Part shown: positions 1 to 7,239 of the stretch, one piece after another
Position numbering within the stretch: the stretch's first letter is position 1
Layout: each line of letters opens with the position of its first letter
NCBI GenBank assembly: GCA_035546335.1
Contig: DATKDP010000023.1
Span: 1 to 19,800 of the forward strand
Source: DATKDP01 sp035546335
Lineage (GTDB): Bacteria; Acidobacteriota; Thermoanaerobaculia; Gp7-AA8
Length of the DNA: 19,800 nucleotides
Direction: 5' to 3'
Notes under the pieces: model-generated
Seen by the model: the letters and a program-made list of their open reading frames with translations, nothing else
Databases searched by the model: none
What the model was told of the DNA's origin: nothing
Position numbers and translations under genes: made by a program

Positions 1-1895
1 GAGCCTGCTCGCGATCGTCGCTGGGAATGGAATGATCCAGGCCGCAGAACCGGCGTACACGACCAACGCGCGGGGCCTCGACCGTCGCAACCTCGATCCG
101 TCGGTTTCCCCATGCAGCGACTTCTACCGTTTCGCCAACGGCGGCTGGCTCGATCGCAATCCGATTCCGCCGGATCAGAGTGGATGGAGCGTCGGCTCCG
201 AGCTCCGAGAAAGACGGCCTGAAGCCGATTGCCACCGACCTCGAACGGATCGCCAGGGCGAAGGCGAACGCCGATGTGCAGGCGATTCTCCGCGATCATC
301 ATCGCGAAGGTCTTTCGACGCTCTTCGGCTTCGACATCCAGCCGGACCTGCGCAACAGCGACAGGTACATCGTCTACGCGGTTCAGGGGGGTCTCGGGCT
401 TCCGGACCGCGATTACTACACCCGCGAGGATGCTGACTCGGTGGCGCTGCGCGAGAAGTACCGTGCGCATATCGCCGCAATGCTCCGGCTCCTCGGCGAT
501 TCGAAGGAAGCGGCGGACGCTTCCGCGCACGCCATCGTGGCGCTCGAGACGCGGCTGGCGAACGCTTCGCTGACGAGGGTCGAGCTGCGTGATCTCGACA
601 ACTATTACAACATTCAGACGGTTGCCAAAGCGGACGAGATGACTCCTCGCTTTTCGTGGAGCGGCTGGCTCGCTCATCTCGGGCTCGCGAAGCTCGAGAG
701 CTTCTCCTACGCCCACCCGAAGTTTTTCGCCGAGATGGACCGCGCGCTCGACGACGTTCCCCTGGAGACCTGGAAAGCCTATCTCCGCTGGAATGTGCTC
801 CGGGGCTCGGCGCCGTATCTCGCGGAGCGATTCGTCGAGGAAAACTTCGACTTCTACGGGCGAACACTGCGCGGAACGAAGGAGATGCGGCCGCGCTGGA
901 AGCGTGTGATCGACCAGACGAGCGACAGTCTGGGAGAAGCGCTGGGAGAGGTGTATGTCGAGCGGGCGTTCACGCCGGAAACGAAGGCTCGTGCCGACGC
1001 GATGATCGCCGACCTTCGCGGAGCCATCCACGGCAGGATCTCGAATCTGGAATGGATGGGAGACGAGACGAAGAAGAAGGCGCTCGAGAAGCTCGGAACG
1101 TTCGTCTCGAAGATCGGATATCCCGGCACGTGGCGCGATTATTCGTCACTCGAGATCGGCCGTGCGAGCTATCTGGCGAATGTCCGCGCGGCAAACGCAT
1201 TCGAAGTGCGACGGATCACCAGGAAGATCGGGCAGCCGATCGACCGGGGCGAATGGGCGATGGCGCCTCAGACGGTCAACGCCTACTACCACCCGCTCAT
1301 GAACGAGATCGTCTTCCCCGCCGCGATCATGCAGCCACCCTTCTTCGACGGCACGATGGACGATGCCGTGAACTACGGGGCGATGGGCGGGGTGATCGGT
1401 CACGAGTTCATGCATGGATTCGATGATCAGGGGAGCCGTTTCGACGCCAAGGGCAACATGAAGAGCTGGTGGACCGATGGCGATCGCAAACGTTTCGAGG
1501 AGCGAGCCCACAAGCTCGTCGAACAGTACGATGCATATGTCGCGGTGGGCGATCTCCACGTGAACGGAAAGCTGACCCTCGGCGAGAACATCGGCGACCT
1601 CGCCGGAATTACGATGAGCTACTACGCTCTCCAGTCGGCTCTGAAGGGAAAAGAGCGGAAGGAAATCGACGGGTTCACGCCGGAGCAGCGCTTCTTTCTC
1701 TCCTGGGCGCAGTCGTGGCGTGGGAACTTTCGCCCGGAGGCGATCCGCCTGCGGGTCAACTCCGATCCGCACTCACCCTCCATGTTCCGGACGAACGGAC
1801 CCCTGGAGAACATGCCGGAGTTCGCAAAGGCCTTCGGCTGCAAGGAAGGGGACCCGATGGTCCGGCCCGCCGCCCAGCGGGCGGACATCTGGTAG
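1..1895 (+). pseudogene. M13 family zinc metallopeptidase (neprilysin/PepO-like), frame-disrupted and cut by the left edge
   Basis: M13 peptidases are secreted or periplasmic zinc endopeptidases that cleave small peptides. From base 2 an open frame reads the hydrophobic tail of a signal peptide (SLLAIVAG..., ending near AAEPA) and then the typical M13 N-terminus (NLDPSVSPCSDFYRFANGGW). This frame is lost at about 205-212, just after SELRER. The rest of the protein continues in another frame from EKDGLKPI to the stop at 1895. The catalytic parts are intact: HEFMH zinc motif (1401-1415), ENIGD (Glu at 1584, Asp at 1596), the substrate-binding NAYY (1278-1289) and the conserved C-terminal Trp. 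From memory of the family, about 40-50 residues are missing between the two frames, so the lesion is an out-of-frame deletion and not a single-base slip. It is a pseudogene or an assembly collapse. An internal ATG at 180 could only yield a protein without signal peptide. Confidence 0.85.
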
Positions 1896-1910
1896 CGCGG
1901 CCGGATAGCG

Positions 1911-2128
1911 TGGCTGGATATTCCGATGTCCAGCCAGTGAGGCGGATGGCGATCCTTGCCCATGGCTCACATCATCGCCGGTCACCGGGCCGAAGATCGG
2001 AATCTTCGGCCACTCAGAGTGGCTGGATATTTCCAATGTCCAGCCCGTGAGGCGCGCGAGAATTGGGCCCATCGCTCACGGTGTCGCCGGTCGCCGGGCG
2101 GAAGATCGGAATCTTCGGCCCTTGTATG
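1911..2128. repeat. Two tandem 109-bp hairpin-rich repeats between convergent genes
   Basis: Unit A starts near 1911 and unit B near 2020, offset by 109 bp and clearly alike despite point differences. Each unit holds two inverted repeats. The first is TGGCTGGA/TCCAGCCA (1911-1918 with 1929-1936; B copy GGCTGGA/TCCAGCC at 2021-2027 with 2039-2045). The second is GGCCGAAGAT/ATCTTCGGCC around a CGGA loop (1988-1997 with 2002-2011; B copy 2096-2121 with one mismatch). A weaker GTGAG...CTCAC pair lies between them. The block sits between the stop of the M13 peptidase and the stop of the convergent symporter gene, so it probably serves as a two-way terminator. It may also belong to a dispersed REP-like family. 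There is no ORF in it. Confidence 0.8.
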
Positions 2129-2133
2129 GGCTG

Positions 2134-3801
2134 TCAATGGATGGCGTTCCTCGCTGCGCGCGGGATTCGTACCGCGTCGACGAAGGTCTGAATTTCTTCG
2201 CTTGGCGGCGCCGTCATTCGCGACACGCCGAAGGTCACCACGAGGTTCAGGAGCATGCCGATGGTTCCGATTCCCTCGGCGCTGATTCCGGCGATGAAGG
2301 GCGGCATCCCGAAGAACTTGTTCCCGATCACGTAGAAGGCGGTGAAGCCGAGCCCGATGACCATCCCGGCGATCGCCCCGGGACCGTTGGTGCGACGGTC
2401 GAAGATCCCGAGGAGGATGACGGGAAAGAAGCTGGCGGCGGCGAAGCCAAAGGCGAATGCGACGACTTGGGCGACGAAGCCGGGAGGGTTGATGCCGAAC
2501 CAGCCAGCGACGAGAATCGCGACGAAGATCATGACTCTTCCCACGACCAGGCGCCTCGCCTCGGTTGCGGCGGGGTTGATCAGTCGCGCGTAGATGTCGT
2601 GCGCGATCGAGCTCGAGATCACCAGCAGCAGCCCGGCGGCGGTCGAGAGCGCGGCGGCGAGTCCTCCGGCGGCGACCAGGGCGACCACCCACGGCGCCAG
2701 ACCGGCGACCTCCGGGGTGGAGAGGACGATGATGTCGCGGTCGATGGTGATCTCGCTGGTCGCGGCGGATGGGCTCAGCTCGACGATGCCGTCGCCGTCC
2801 TTGTCGTCGAACGCCAGCAGCCCCGTCGTCTCCCACTTCGTCACCCAGCCCAGCGCGCGGATCTCGCCGAGCGATTTTCCATGCAGCTCCTGAATCAGGT
2901 TGTAGCGGGCGAATGCGGCGAGCGCGGGAGCGGTCGTGTAGAGCAGCGCGATGAACAGCAGTGCCCACCCGGCCGAGTAGCGGGCCGAGCGAACGTTCGG
3001 GACAGTGTAGAAGCGAACGATGATGTGGGGAAGCCCTGCGGTGCCCGCCATCAGAGCGAGCGTGATGCAGAAGACATCGAGCATCGGCTTCGACGCGAAC
3101 GGCGCCGTGTATTCGGAGAATCCGAGATCGACCTGAAGCTGATTGAGGCGCGGCACGATGTCGCTGAAGGTGAAGGAGAGCTGGGGAATGGGGTTGCCGG
3201 TCAGCGCCCGCGCGATCGCGGCCGAGGGAATCAGATAGGCGAGGATGAGAACCGCATATTGCGCAACCTGCGTCCAGGTGATCCCCTTCATTCCGCCGAG
3301 AACGGCGAAGAACGACACCACCGCCATTCCGATGACGACGCCAAGCCAGATGTCGACCTCCAGAAAACGGCTGAAGACGATTCCGACGCCGCGCATCTGA
3401 CCGGCCACGTAGGTCAGCGACACGAAGATTGCGGCGATGGCGGCGACGACCCGCGCGACGCTCGACTCGTAGCGGTCGCCGACGAAGTCGGGGACGGTGT
3501 ACTTGCCGTACTTGCGGAGATAGGGAGCGAGAAGCAGCGCCAGAAGAACGTATCCGCCGGTCCATCCCATCAGGTAGACGGTGCCGTCGAATCCCATGAA
3601 CGAGATCAGGCCGGCCATGGAGATGAACGACGCGGCCGACATCCAGTCGGCCGCCGTCGCGGCGCCGTTGAAGATCGCCGGGACGCCTCGTCCGGCGACG
3701 TAGAACCCCCGCGTGTCGCGTACGCGGTTCAGATAGCCGATGTAGAGATAGGCGGCGAAGGTGACGCCGACCAGGACATAGGTCCAGGTCTCGACGGTCA
3801 C
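2134..3801 (-). CDS. Sodium:solute symporter large subunit (SSS family, VC_2705-like, acetate/carboxylate type)
   Basis: A 555-residue inner-membrane protein with about 13 hydrophobic segments. It has the SSS hallmarks: AGRGVPAIFNGAATAADWMS at about 36-55 and GTAGLPHIIVRFYT at about 253-266. It should import a small solute with Na+. The subfamily whose genes follow a DUF4212 small subunit is usually annotated as acetate- or pyruvate-type, but the substrate here is inferred. A long hydrophilic loop near 331-365 contains a DxDxDG calcium-loop-like sequence (DDKDGDGIVE, 332-341), unusual inside a transporter. The start is GTG at 3801, chosen because it overlaps the stop of the upstream small subunit in the four bases GTGA, a classic translational-coupling arrangement. 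It ends at 2134, convergent with the M13 gene and separated from it by the tandem hairpin repeats. Confidence 0.93.
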   Translation of the reverse strand: MTVETWTYVLVGVTFAAYLYIGYLNRVRDTRGFYVAGRGVPAIFNGAATAADWMSAASFISMAGLISFMGFDGTVYLMGWTGGYVLLALLLAPYLRKYGKYTVPDFVGDRYESSVARVVAAIAAIFVSLTYVAGQMRGVGIVFSRFLEVDIWLGVVIGMAVVSFFAVLGGMKGITWTQVAQYAVLILAYLIPSAAIARALTGNPIPQLSFTFSDIVPRLNQLQVDLGFSEYTAPFASKPMLDVFCITLALMAGTAGLPHIIVRFYTVPNVRSARYSAGWALLFIALLYTTAPALAAFARYNLIQELHGKSLGEIRALGWVTKWETTGLLAFDDKDGDGIVELSPSAATSEITIDRDIIVLSTPEVAGLAPWVVALVAAGGLAAALSTAAGLLLVISSSIAHDIYARLINPAATEARRLVVGRVMIFVAILVAGWFGINPPGFVAQVVAFAFGFAAASFFPVILLGIFDRRTNGPGAIAGMVIGLGFTAFYVIGNKFFGMPPFIAGISAEGIGTIGMLLNLVVTFGVSRMTAPPSEEIQTFVDAVRIPRAARNAIH

Positions 3802-4112
3802 CGCTCGTCTCCGTGCGAAACGTGATCGTGAAGAGGTGGATGCGACGGGATCTCCTCTTCCTCATGGACGTCATACTTCCGGTCGAGACGGTCCATGGCG
3901 AAGGCGTAGACGAAAATCAAAATGACGAAGACGAACATCGATCCCTGTTGTGCCCACCAGAAGCTCATCGGAAGCCGGCCGGCAGCGAGGTGGTAGAGCG
4001 GGCGGGCGAAGAGAATGCTGAGCCCGAACGAGACTGCGCCCCAGACGAGCAGGAGGATGGCGATCAGAATCTTGTTCGCCCGCCAGTATGCGGCCGCCCG
4101 TTCTCGTTCCAT
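3798..4112 (-). CDS. DUF4212 small subunit of the sodium/solute symporter
   Basis: A 104-residue protein with two membrane spans (about 15-38 and 55-73) and a charged, His/Glu-rich C-terminal tail (HEEEEIPSHPPLHDHVSHGDER). The order of small DUF4212 protein then SSS transporter is the known two-subunit layout. The start is ATG at 4112 (MERERAAAYW). The open frame runs on upstream to 4367, but that stretch only translates the heptamer satellite into repeated LLPSAFC and is not coding. No strong ribosome binding site is seen. The last codons overlap the GTG of the transporter by four bases. A good promoter lies about 75 bases upstream at 4186-4214. Confidence 0.88.
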   Translation of the reverse strand: MERERAAAYWRANKILIAILLLVWGAVSFGLSILFARPLYHLAAGRLPMSFWWAQQGSMFVFVILIFVYAFAMDRLDRKYDVHEEEEIPSHPPLHDHVSHGDER

Positions 4113-4185
4113 TCGATCGCTCAGCGTAAACCGGACTTCACAAGTTCCGCGGCCGTTTGCCGCGAACGCCATCAGGAAAGAAGAG

Positions 4186-4214
4186 AGAATAGGGTCGCGC
4201 GGCGCGGGTGTCAA
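4186..4214 (-). promoter_or_regulatory. Sigma-70-type promoter for the DUF4212-symporter operon
   Basis: On the minus strand: TTGACA (4214-4209), a 17-base spacer, then TATTCT (4191-4186). The -35 is perfect and the -10 matches 4 of 6. Transcription would start near 4179, giving a leader of about 67 bases to the ATG at 4112. The -35 box lies only about six bases from the first heptamer of the satellite at 4221. Confidence 0.6.
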
Positions 4215-4220
4215 CGAAGT

Positions 4221-4505
4221 AGAAGGCAGAAGGCAGAGGGCAGAAGGCAGAAGGCAGAGGGCAGAAGGCGGAAGGCAGAAGGCGGAAGGCAGAAGGCAGA
4301 AGGCAGAAGGCAGAAGAAGGCGGAAGGCGAATCGCAGATCGCAGATTGCAGAGGGTGGACATGGCAACGGCCTATCTACCTCTGCCTTCTGCCCTCTGCC
4401 TTCCGCCCTCTGCCTTCTGCCTTCCGCCTTCTGCTATCTGCTATTTGCTATAATTTGCTATCTGCCATCTGCCATCTGCCTTCTGCCATCTGCCCCTCTT
4501 CTGCC
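4221..4505. repeat. Two facing heptanucleotide satellite arrays forming a giant inverted repeat
   Basis: Arm 1 (4221-4356) is built of AGAAGGC, AGAGGGC and GGAAGGC units, 13 of them in unbroken phase to 4311. After a three-base slip it ends in GAATCGC, AGATCGC and AGATTGC variants. A spacer of about 23 bases follows. Arm 2 (4380-4505) is built of TTCTGCC, CTCTGCC, TTCCGCC and ATCTGCC units, the complement of arm 1. A transcript through it, or the single strand, could fold into one very long stem. The array fills most of the 415-bp divergent gap between the symporter operon and the dehydratase. No gene is seen in this gap. Confidence 0.9.
4446..4454 (+). promoter_or_regulatory. Extended -10 element inside satellite arm 2
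   Basis: TGCTATAAT (4446-4454) is a perfect extended -10 (TGnTATAAT). It is created where one heptamer of arm 2 carries a three-base insertion. No convincing -35 lies upstream, which extended -10 promoters tolerate. It is the only good promoter candidate for the dehydratase, about 74 bases before its ATG. Confidence 0.4.
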
Positions 4506-4527
4506 TGTGCGATACAATCCGTTCCCA

Positions 4528-5499
4528 ATGCGAAACGAGCCGCCGCCGGTCCGTCCGATCACCATCGAGGAGATTCGTGCAGCGCGCGAGCGTATCGAGG
4601 GGATCATCACGCGGACGCCGCTGGTCGAGCTCCGGCATGGCACGAGTGCCCCCCCTCTTTTCCTCAAGCTCGAGAATCTCCAGCCGATCAATGCGTTCAA
4701 GCTGCGCGGCGCGGCGAACGCCGTCGCCAGGCTGAGCGATGACCAACGCGGGCGCGGCGTCTGGACCATCAGTGCCGGCAATGCAGGGCAGGGCGTCGCC
4801 TACGCAGCGCTGGCCGCCGGAGTCCCCTGCACGGTCGTCGTCATCGACACGGCAGCCGAGACGAAAGTCGAGAGGATGCGCCGGCTCGGAGCGAGCCTGG
4901 TGAAGGCTCCGTTCGACGCCTGCTGGCAGGCGATGGAGGATCGCGAGTTTCCCGGTGTCGACGGAACGTTCATCCATCCCTTCGACGACGAGGATTTCAT
5001 CGCCGGCAATGGCACGGTTGCGCTCGAGATTCTCGAGGATCTCCCTTCGCTGCGCACTGTAGTCGCAGCGATCGGCGGAGGGGGCCTGATCGCCGGAATC
5101 GGCAGCGCAATGCGCGCGCTCGCGCCGGAGGTCGTGGTTCTCGGTGCGGAGCCGGAAACGGCGGCTCCGGGAGCCCGATCGTTTGCCGCCGGTTCTCCGG
5201 AAGTGTTCGAGGAATGGACGCCATCCTTCGTCGACGGTGCCGGTGGCAAGAGCATCTTTCCGCGAATGTGGGAACGTCTGCGCGAGACCGTCGACGGCTC
5301 GATCGTCGTCTCGCTCGAGCAGACGAAGGATGCGATGCGACTGATGGCCGAGCAGGCGCGGGTGATCTCCGAGGGAGCGGGAGCGCTTCCTGTGGCGGCG
5401 GCGCTCAGCGGGCGGATCACGGAAGGTCCCGTGGTCGCGGTCGTCTCCGGTGGCAACATCGATCTGAAGAAGTTCGCGAGCCTGATCGGCGCCTGCTGA
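4528..5499 (+). CDS. PLP-dependent threonine/serine dehydratase (threonine ammonia-lyase-like)
   Basis: A 323-residue fold-type II pyridoxal-phosphate enzyme that would deaminate threonine or serine to a 2-oxo acid in the cytoplasm. It shows the PLP lysine in NAFKLRGA (Lys58), the substrate loop SAGNAGQG (about 91-98, where the family usually has SxGNHxQG), the phosphate-binding GGGG of IGGGGLIAG, and SGGN near the C-terminus. The length fits the short catabolic or racemase-like class without an ACT domain; biosynthetic IlvA is longer. The start ATG at 4528 follows the satellite array, and upstream in-frame codons only translate the repeat. Serine racemase or a related deaminase is an alternative. 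It faces the lipoprotein gene convergently, with a perfect 12-bp inverted repeat between them. Confidence 0.88.
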   Translation: MRNEPPPVRPITIEEIRAARERIEGIITRTPLVELRHGTSAPPLFLKLENLQPINAFKLRGAANAVARLSDDQRGRGVWTISAGNAGQGVAYAALAAGVPCTVVVIDTAAETKVERMRRLGASLVKAPFDACWQAMEDREFPGVDGTFIHPFDDEDFIAGNGTVALEILEDLPSLRTVVAAIGGGGLIAGIGSAMRALAPEVVVLGAEPETAAPGARSFAAGSPEVFEEWTPSFVDGAGGKSIFPRMWERLRETVDGSIVVSLEQTKDAMRLMAEQARVISEGAGALPVAAALSGRITEGPVVAVVSGGNIDLKKFASLIGAC

Positions 5500-5536
5500 C
5501 ACCTTCGGCCCAGCTCCTCGCAAGTCGTGTCCATGT

Positions 5537-5589
5537 GTCCGTCATCCTTCGCGCACGCCCACCCCTCGACCTCGCTCAGGATGACGGAC
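5537..5589. terminator. Perfect 12-bp inverted repeat between convergent genes, probable two-way terminator
   Basis: GTCCGTCATCCT (5537-5548) pairs exactly with AGGATGACGGAC (5578-5589) around a 29-base loop. It lies in the 126-bp gap between the dehydratase and the convergent lipoprotein gene. There is no T-run after it. The GTCATCCT core recurs at 7145-7152 before the amidase gene, so it may be a dispersed repeat. Confidence 0.5.
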
Positions 5590-5625
5590 GCGTGAAGCGG
5601 ACAAGGATCTGAAGGGAAGTGAGGA

Positions 5626-6219
5626 TCAGCGCAGCGTCGGAGTCATGCCGCGGAGCGGGACGTCGGGGTAATCGCGCCGGTCGACGAGATCTCTGAGCGG
5701 AACCTCGTGAACCGGAAACTCGAACCCGTTGATCGATGCGGTGGCGGCGGTTTTCGTCGCTTCCGTCACGTTCCCCGGAATACGAATTCTGACCTGCTCC
5801 GGCTGAAGAAGCTCGACTCCTTCGGGCTTTACCGCGATTGCAGGGATGAAAAGATCGGCGCTGGGCGGGATTCGCTCGAGCACGAGTCGCGATTCGGGAA
5901 TCCCTGGAGCGTTGAATTCGATGACCGAGTTGCCGGGAGGAACATCGAGAATGATGAATGCTCCCGTTTCGGCGACGCCCCCCGATGCGAACTCGACATC
6001 CACGACGGACACGGTCGTCTGTTGCAGCAGGGCGAGTCTTTGCGCGTGCTGGCGCGTCGGGTCGGCGACCGGGTAGATGCCAGGCGAGGTGATCTCGCCG
6101 ATCCAGCCGCGGACGCTGACCGGATCGCGGACGAACTGCTGGCGGCTCTCCGAGCCGCCGCAGGCGAGGAGCGAGAGGGTCGCGATCGAGATGAGGGCGA
6201 TGACGATTGGGCGATTCAT
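5626..6219 (-). CDS. Lipoprotein of unknown function
   Basis: A 197-residue protein with a type II signal peptide: a basic start, a hydrophobic stretch, then a lipobox ending in LLAC with the lipidated Cys at 20, followed by GGSES. Residue 2 after Cys is Gly, so there is no inner-membrane retention Asp and outer-membrane sorting is possible. The mature part looks beta-rich with phrases typical of carboxypeptidase-like or Ig-like domains (GWIGEI, GAFIILDVPPG, a terminal basic tail), but I do not recognise a family. The gene starts 21 bases after the stop of the DUF218 gene on the same strand and is probably co-transcribed with it. The start ATG at 6219 has no clear ribosome binding site. Confidence 0.75.
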   Translation of the reverse strand: MNRPIVIALISIATLSLLACGGSESRQQFVRDPVSVRGWIGEITSPGIYPVADPTRQHAQRLALLQQTTVSVVDVEFASGGVAETGAFIILDVPPGNSVIEFNAPGIPESRLVLERIPPSADLFIPAIAVKPEGVELLQPEQVRIRIPGNVTEATKTAATASINGFEFPVHEVPLRDLVDRRDYPDVPLRGMTPTLR

Positions 6220-6240
6220 CAGGGAGTCATTGTACGTCGC

Positions 6241-7014
6241 TCATCGGTTCGAGATCGCGAGGATCTCGTACCAGACGGTCCCGAGCCATTCGCTCCACAT
6301 CTTCGAGGCGTGTTGTAGAGCACTCGCGCCCGGCACGAAATCAGACCAGCGACGCCGTTTTGCGGGCGGAGGGGGGACCGCATGGCCGCGAGCCTCTCTG
6401 AAATGCCGGTGAAACTCGCCGAGCGCGCGCCGCATGTGCCATCCGTTGGTGACCACGACGATCGAGGTCATGCGATCGATGCCCGGCATCCGAAGCAGTC
6501 CGGCGGGATGCTCTCGGGTATTGGTCGAGGTGATCTCGAGGAGAATTCGATCGGCCGGAACTCCTGCACCCTCGGCCAGCCGGGCCATTTGGGAAGCCAT
6601 TTCGTCGGGTCGATGCTCTGCGGCTCGCACGCCTCCGCTGCGTCCCGACATCACGAGGCGTGCAGAAGGATATCGTTTCCACAGCTCGGCAGCGGTGAGC
6701 ACGCGCCGCGTGCTGTCGTACGAAAGGGGATCATCGATTCCTTCGAGGGGGAATGCGAAACCTCCGCCGGGCACGACGATCAGATCAGGCTCGGTGTCGA
6801 TGCCGGCGGTCGAGACGGTCGCGGCTCGCTCCAGCAGCTCCGCGGCGATTGGCGTGGAGAAAAGCCAGAGGCTGCAGGTGAGTCCCAGGATGGCCAGAAG
6901 CGCCTGCCGGTTCCTGCGATCGGGTCCGCTGCGCCTCAACGCGATGGCGGAGAAGAGGAGGGTCAGTGTGAGAGCGAGAAGGAGCGGATCGGTGAGGATC
7001 TTTCCACTACTCAA
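6241..7014 (-). CDS. DUF218 (YdcF/ElyC/SanA-like) membrane protein
   Basis: A 257-residue protein with two N-terminal membrane spans (about 10-27 and 40-60) followed by a DUF218 domain. The motifs are DLIVVPGGG (about 77-85), SARLVMSGRSGG, TSTNTREHP and VVVTNGWHMRRA. In E. coli this family includes ElyC and SanA, linked to envelope precursor metabolism and barrier function. The biochemical activity here is not known. The start is TTG at 7014: no ATG or GTG lies between it and the upstream in-frame stop at 7042-7044, and AGGA sits six bases before it. It lies divergent from the amidase gene and upstream of a lipoprotein, an envelope-related setting. Confidence 0.83.
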   Translation of the reverse strand: MSSGKILTDPLLLALTLTLLFSAIALRRSGPDRRNRQALLAILGLTCSLWLFSTPIAAELLERAATVSTAGIDTEPDLIVVPGGGFAFPLEGIDDPLSYDSTRRVLTAAELWKRYPSARLVMSGRSGGVRAAEHRPDEMASQMARLAEGAGVPADRILLEITSTNTREHPAGLLRMPGIDRMTSIVVVTNGWHMRRALGEFHRHFREARGHAVPPPPAKRRRWSDFVPGASALQHASKMWSEWLGTVWYEILAISNR

Positions 7015-7169
7015 TTGGTATCCTGGCCCGGCGGTGGCGCTTCACGCTGACCGCCGGGATGACGCGTGTTCACGCGACCGCCGTTGACGGCTTCCCTGAA
7101 TGATCTTAGTACAGATGTCCGGAAATCGGTGTCAGTGCATGCCCGTCATCCTGAGCGGCAGGCGCCTCG

Positions 7170-7198
7170 TTGCTGCGATTCTTCTTTCCGAGGATAAT
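7170..7198 (+). promoter_or_regulatory. Candidate promoter for the amidase-GerMN operon
   Basis: TTGCTG (7170-7175), a 17-base spacer, then GATAAT (7193-7198). The -35 is weak (3 of 6) and the -10 good (5 of 6). Transcription would start near 7205, about 35 bases before the ATG at 7240. The element is bracketed by an inverted CATCCTGA (7147-7154) and TCAGGATG (7211-7218). Confidence 0.4.
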
Positions 7199-7239
7199 CA
7201 GGCCGCAGCATCAGGATGGGAGTCCCGGGGGTGGGTGCT

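Noticed and set aside
1982..3874. Very long open frames on both strands over the symporter gene (630 and 592 codons)
   Set aside because: They are GC-skew shadows, Arg/Asp/Gly-rich with no family features. The symporter frame explains the region fully.
4113..4367. N-terminal extension of the DUF4212 protein, and a 171-codon extension of the dehydratase
   Set aside because: They translate the heptamer satellite into repeated LLPSAFC or RRQKAEG and have no start signals or homology.
4221..4505. Possible CRISPR array
   Set aside because: The unit is 7 bases with no spacers; it is a microsatellite-like array.
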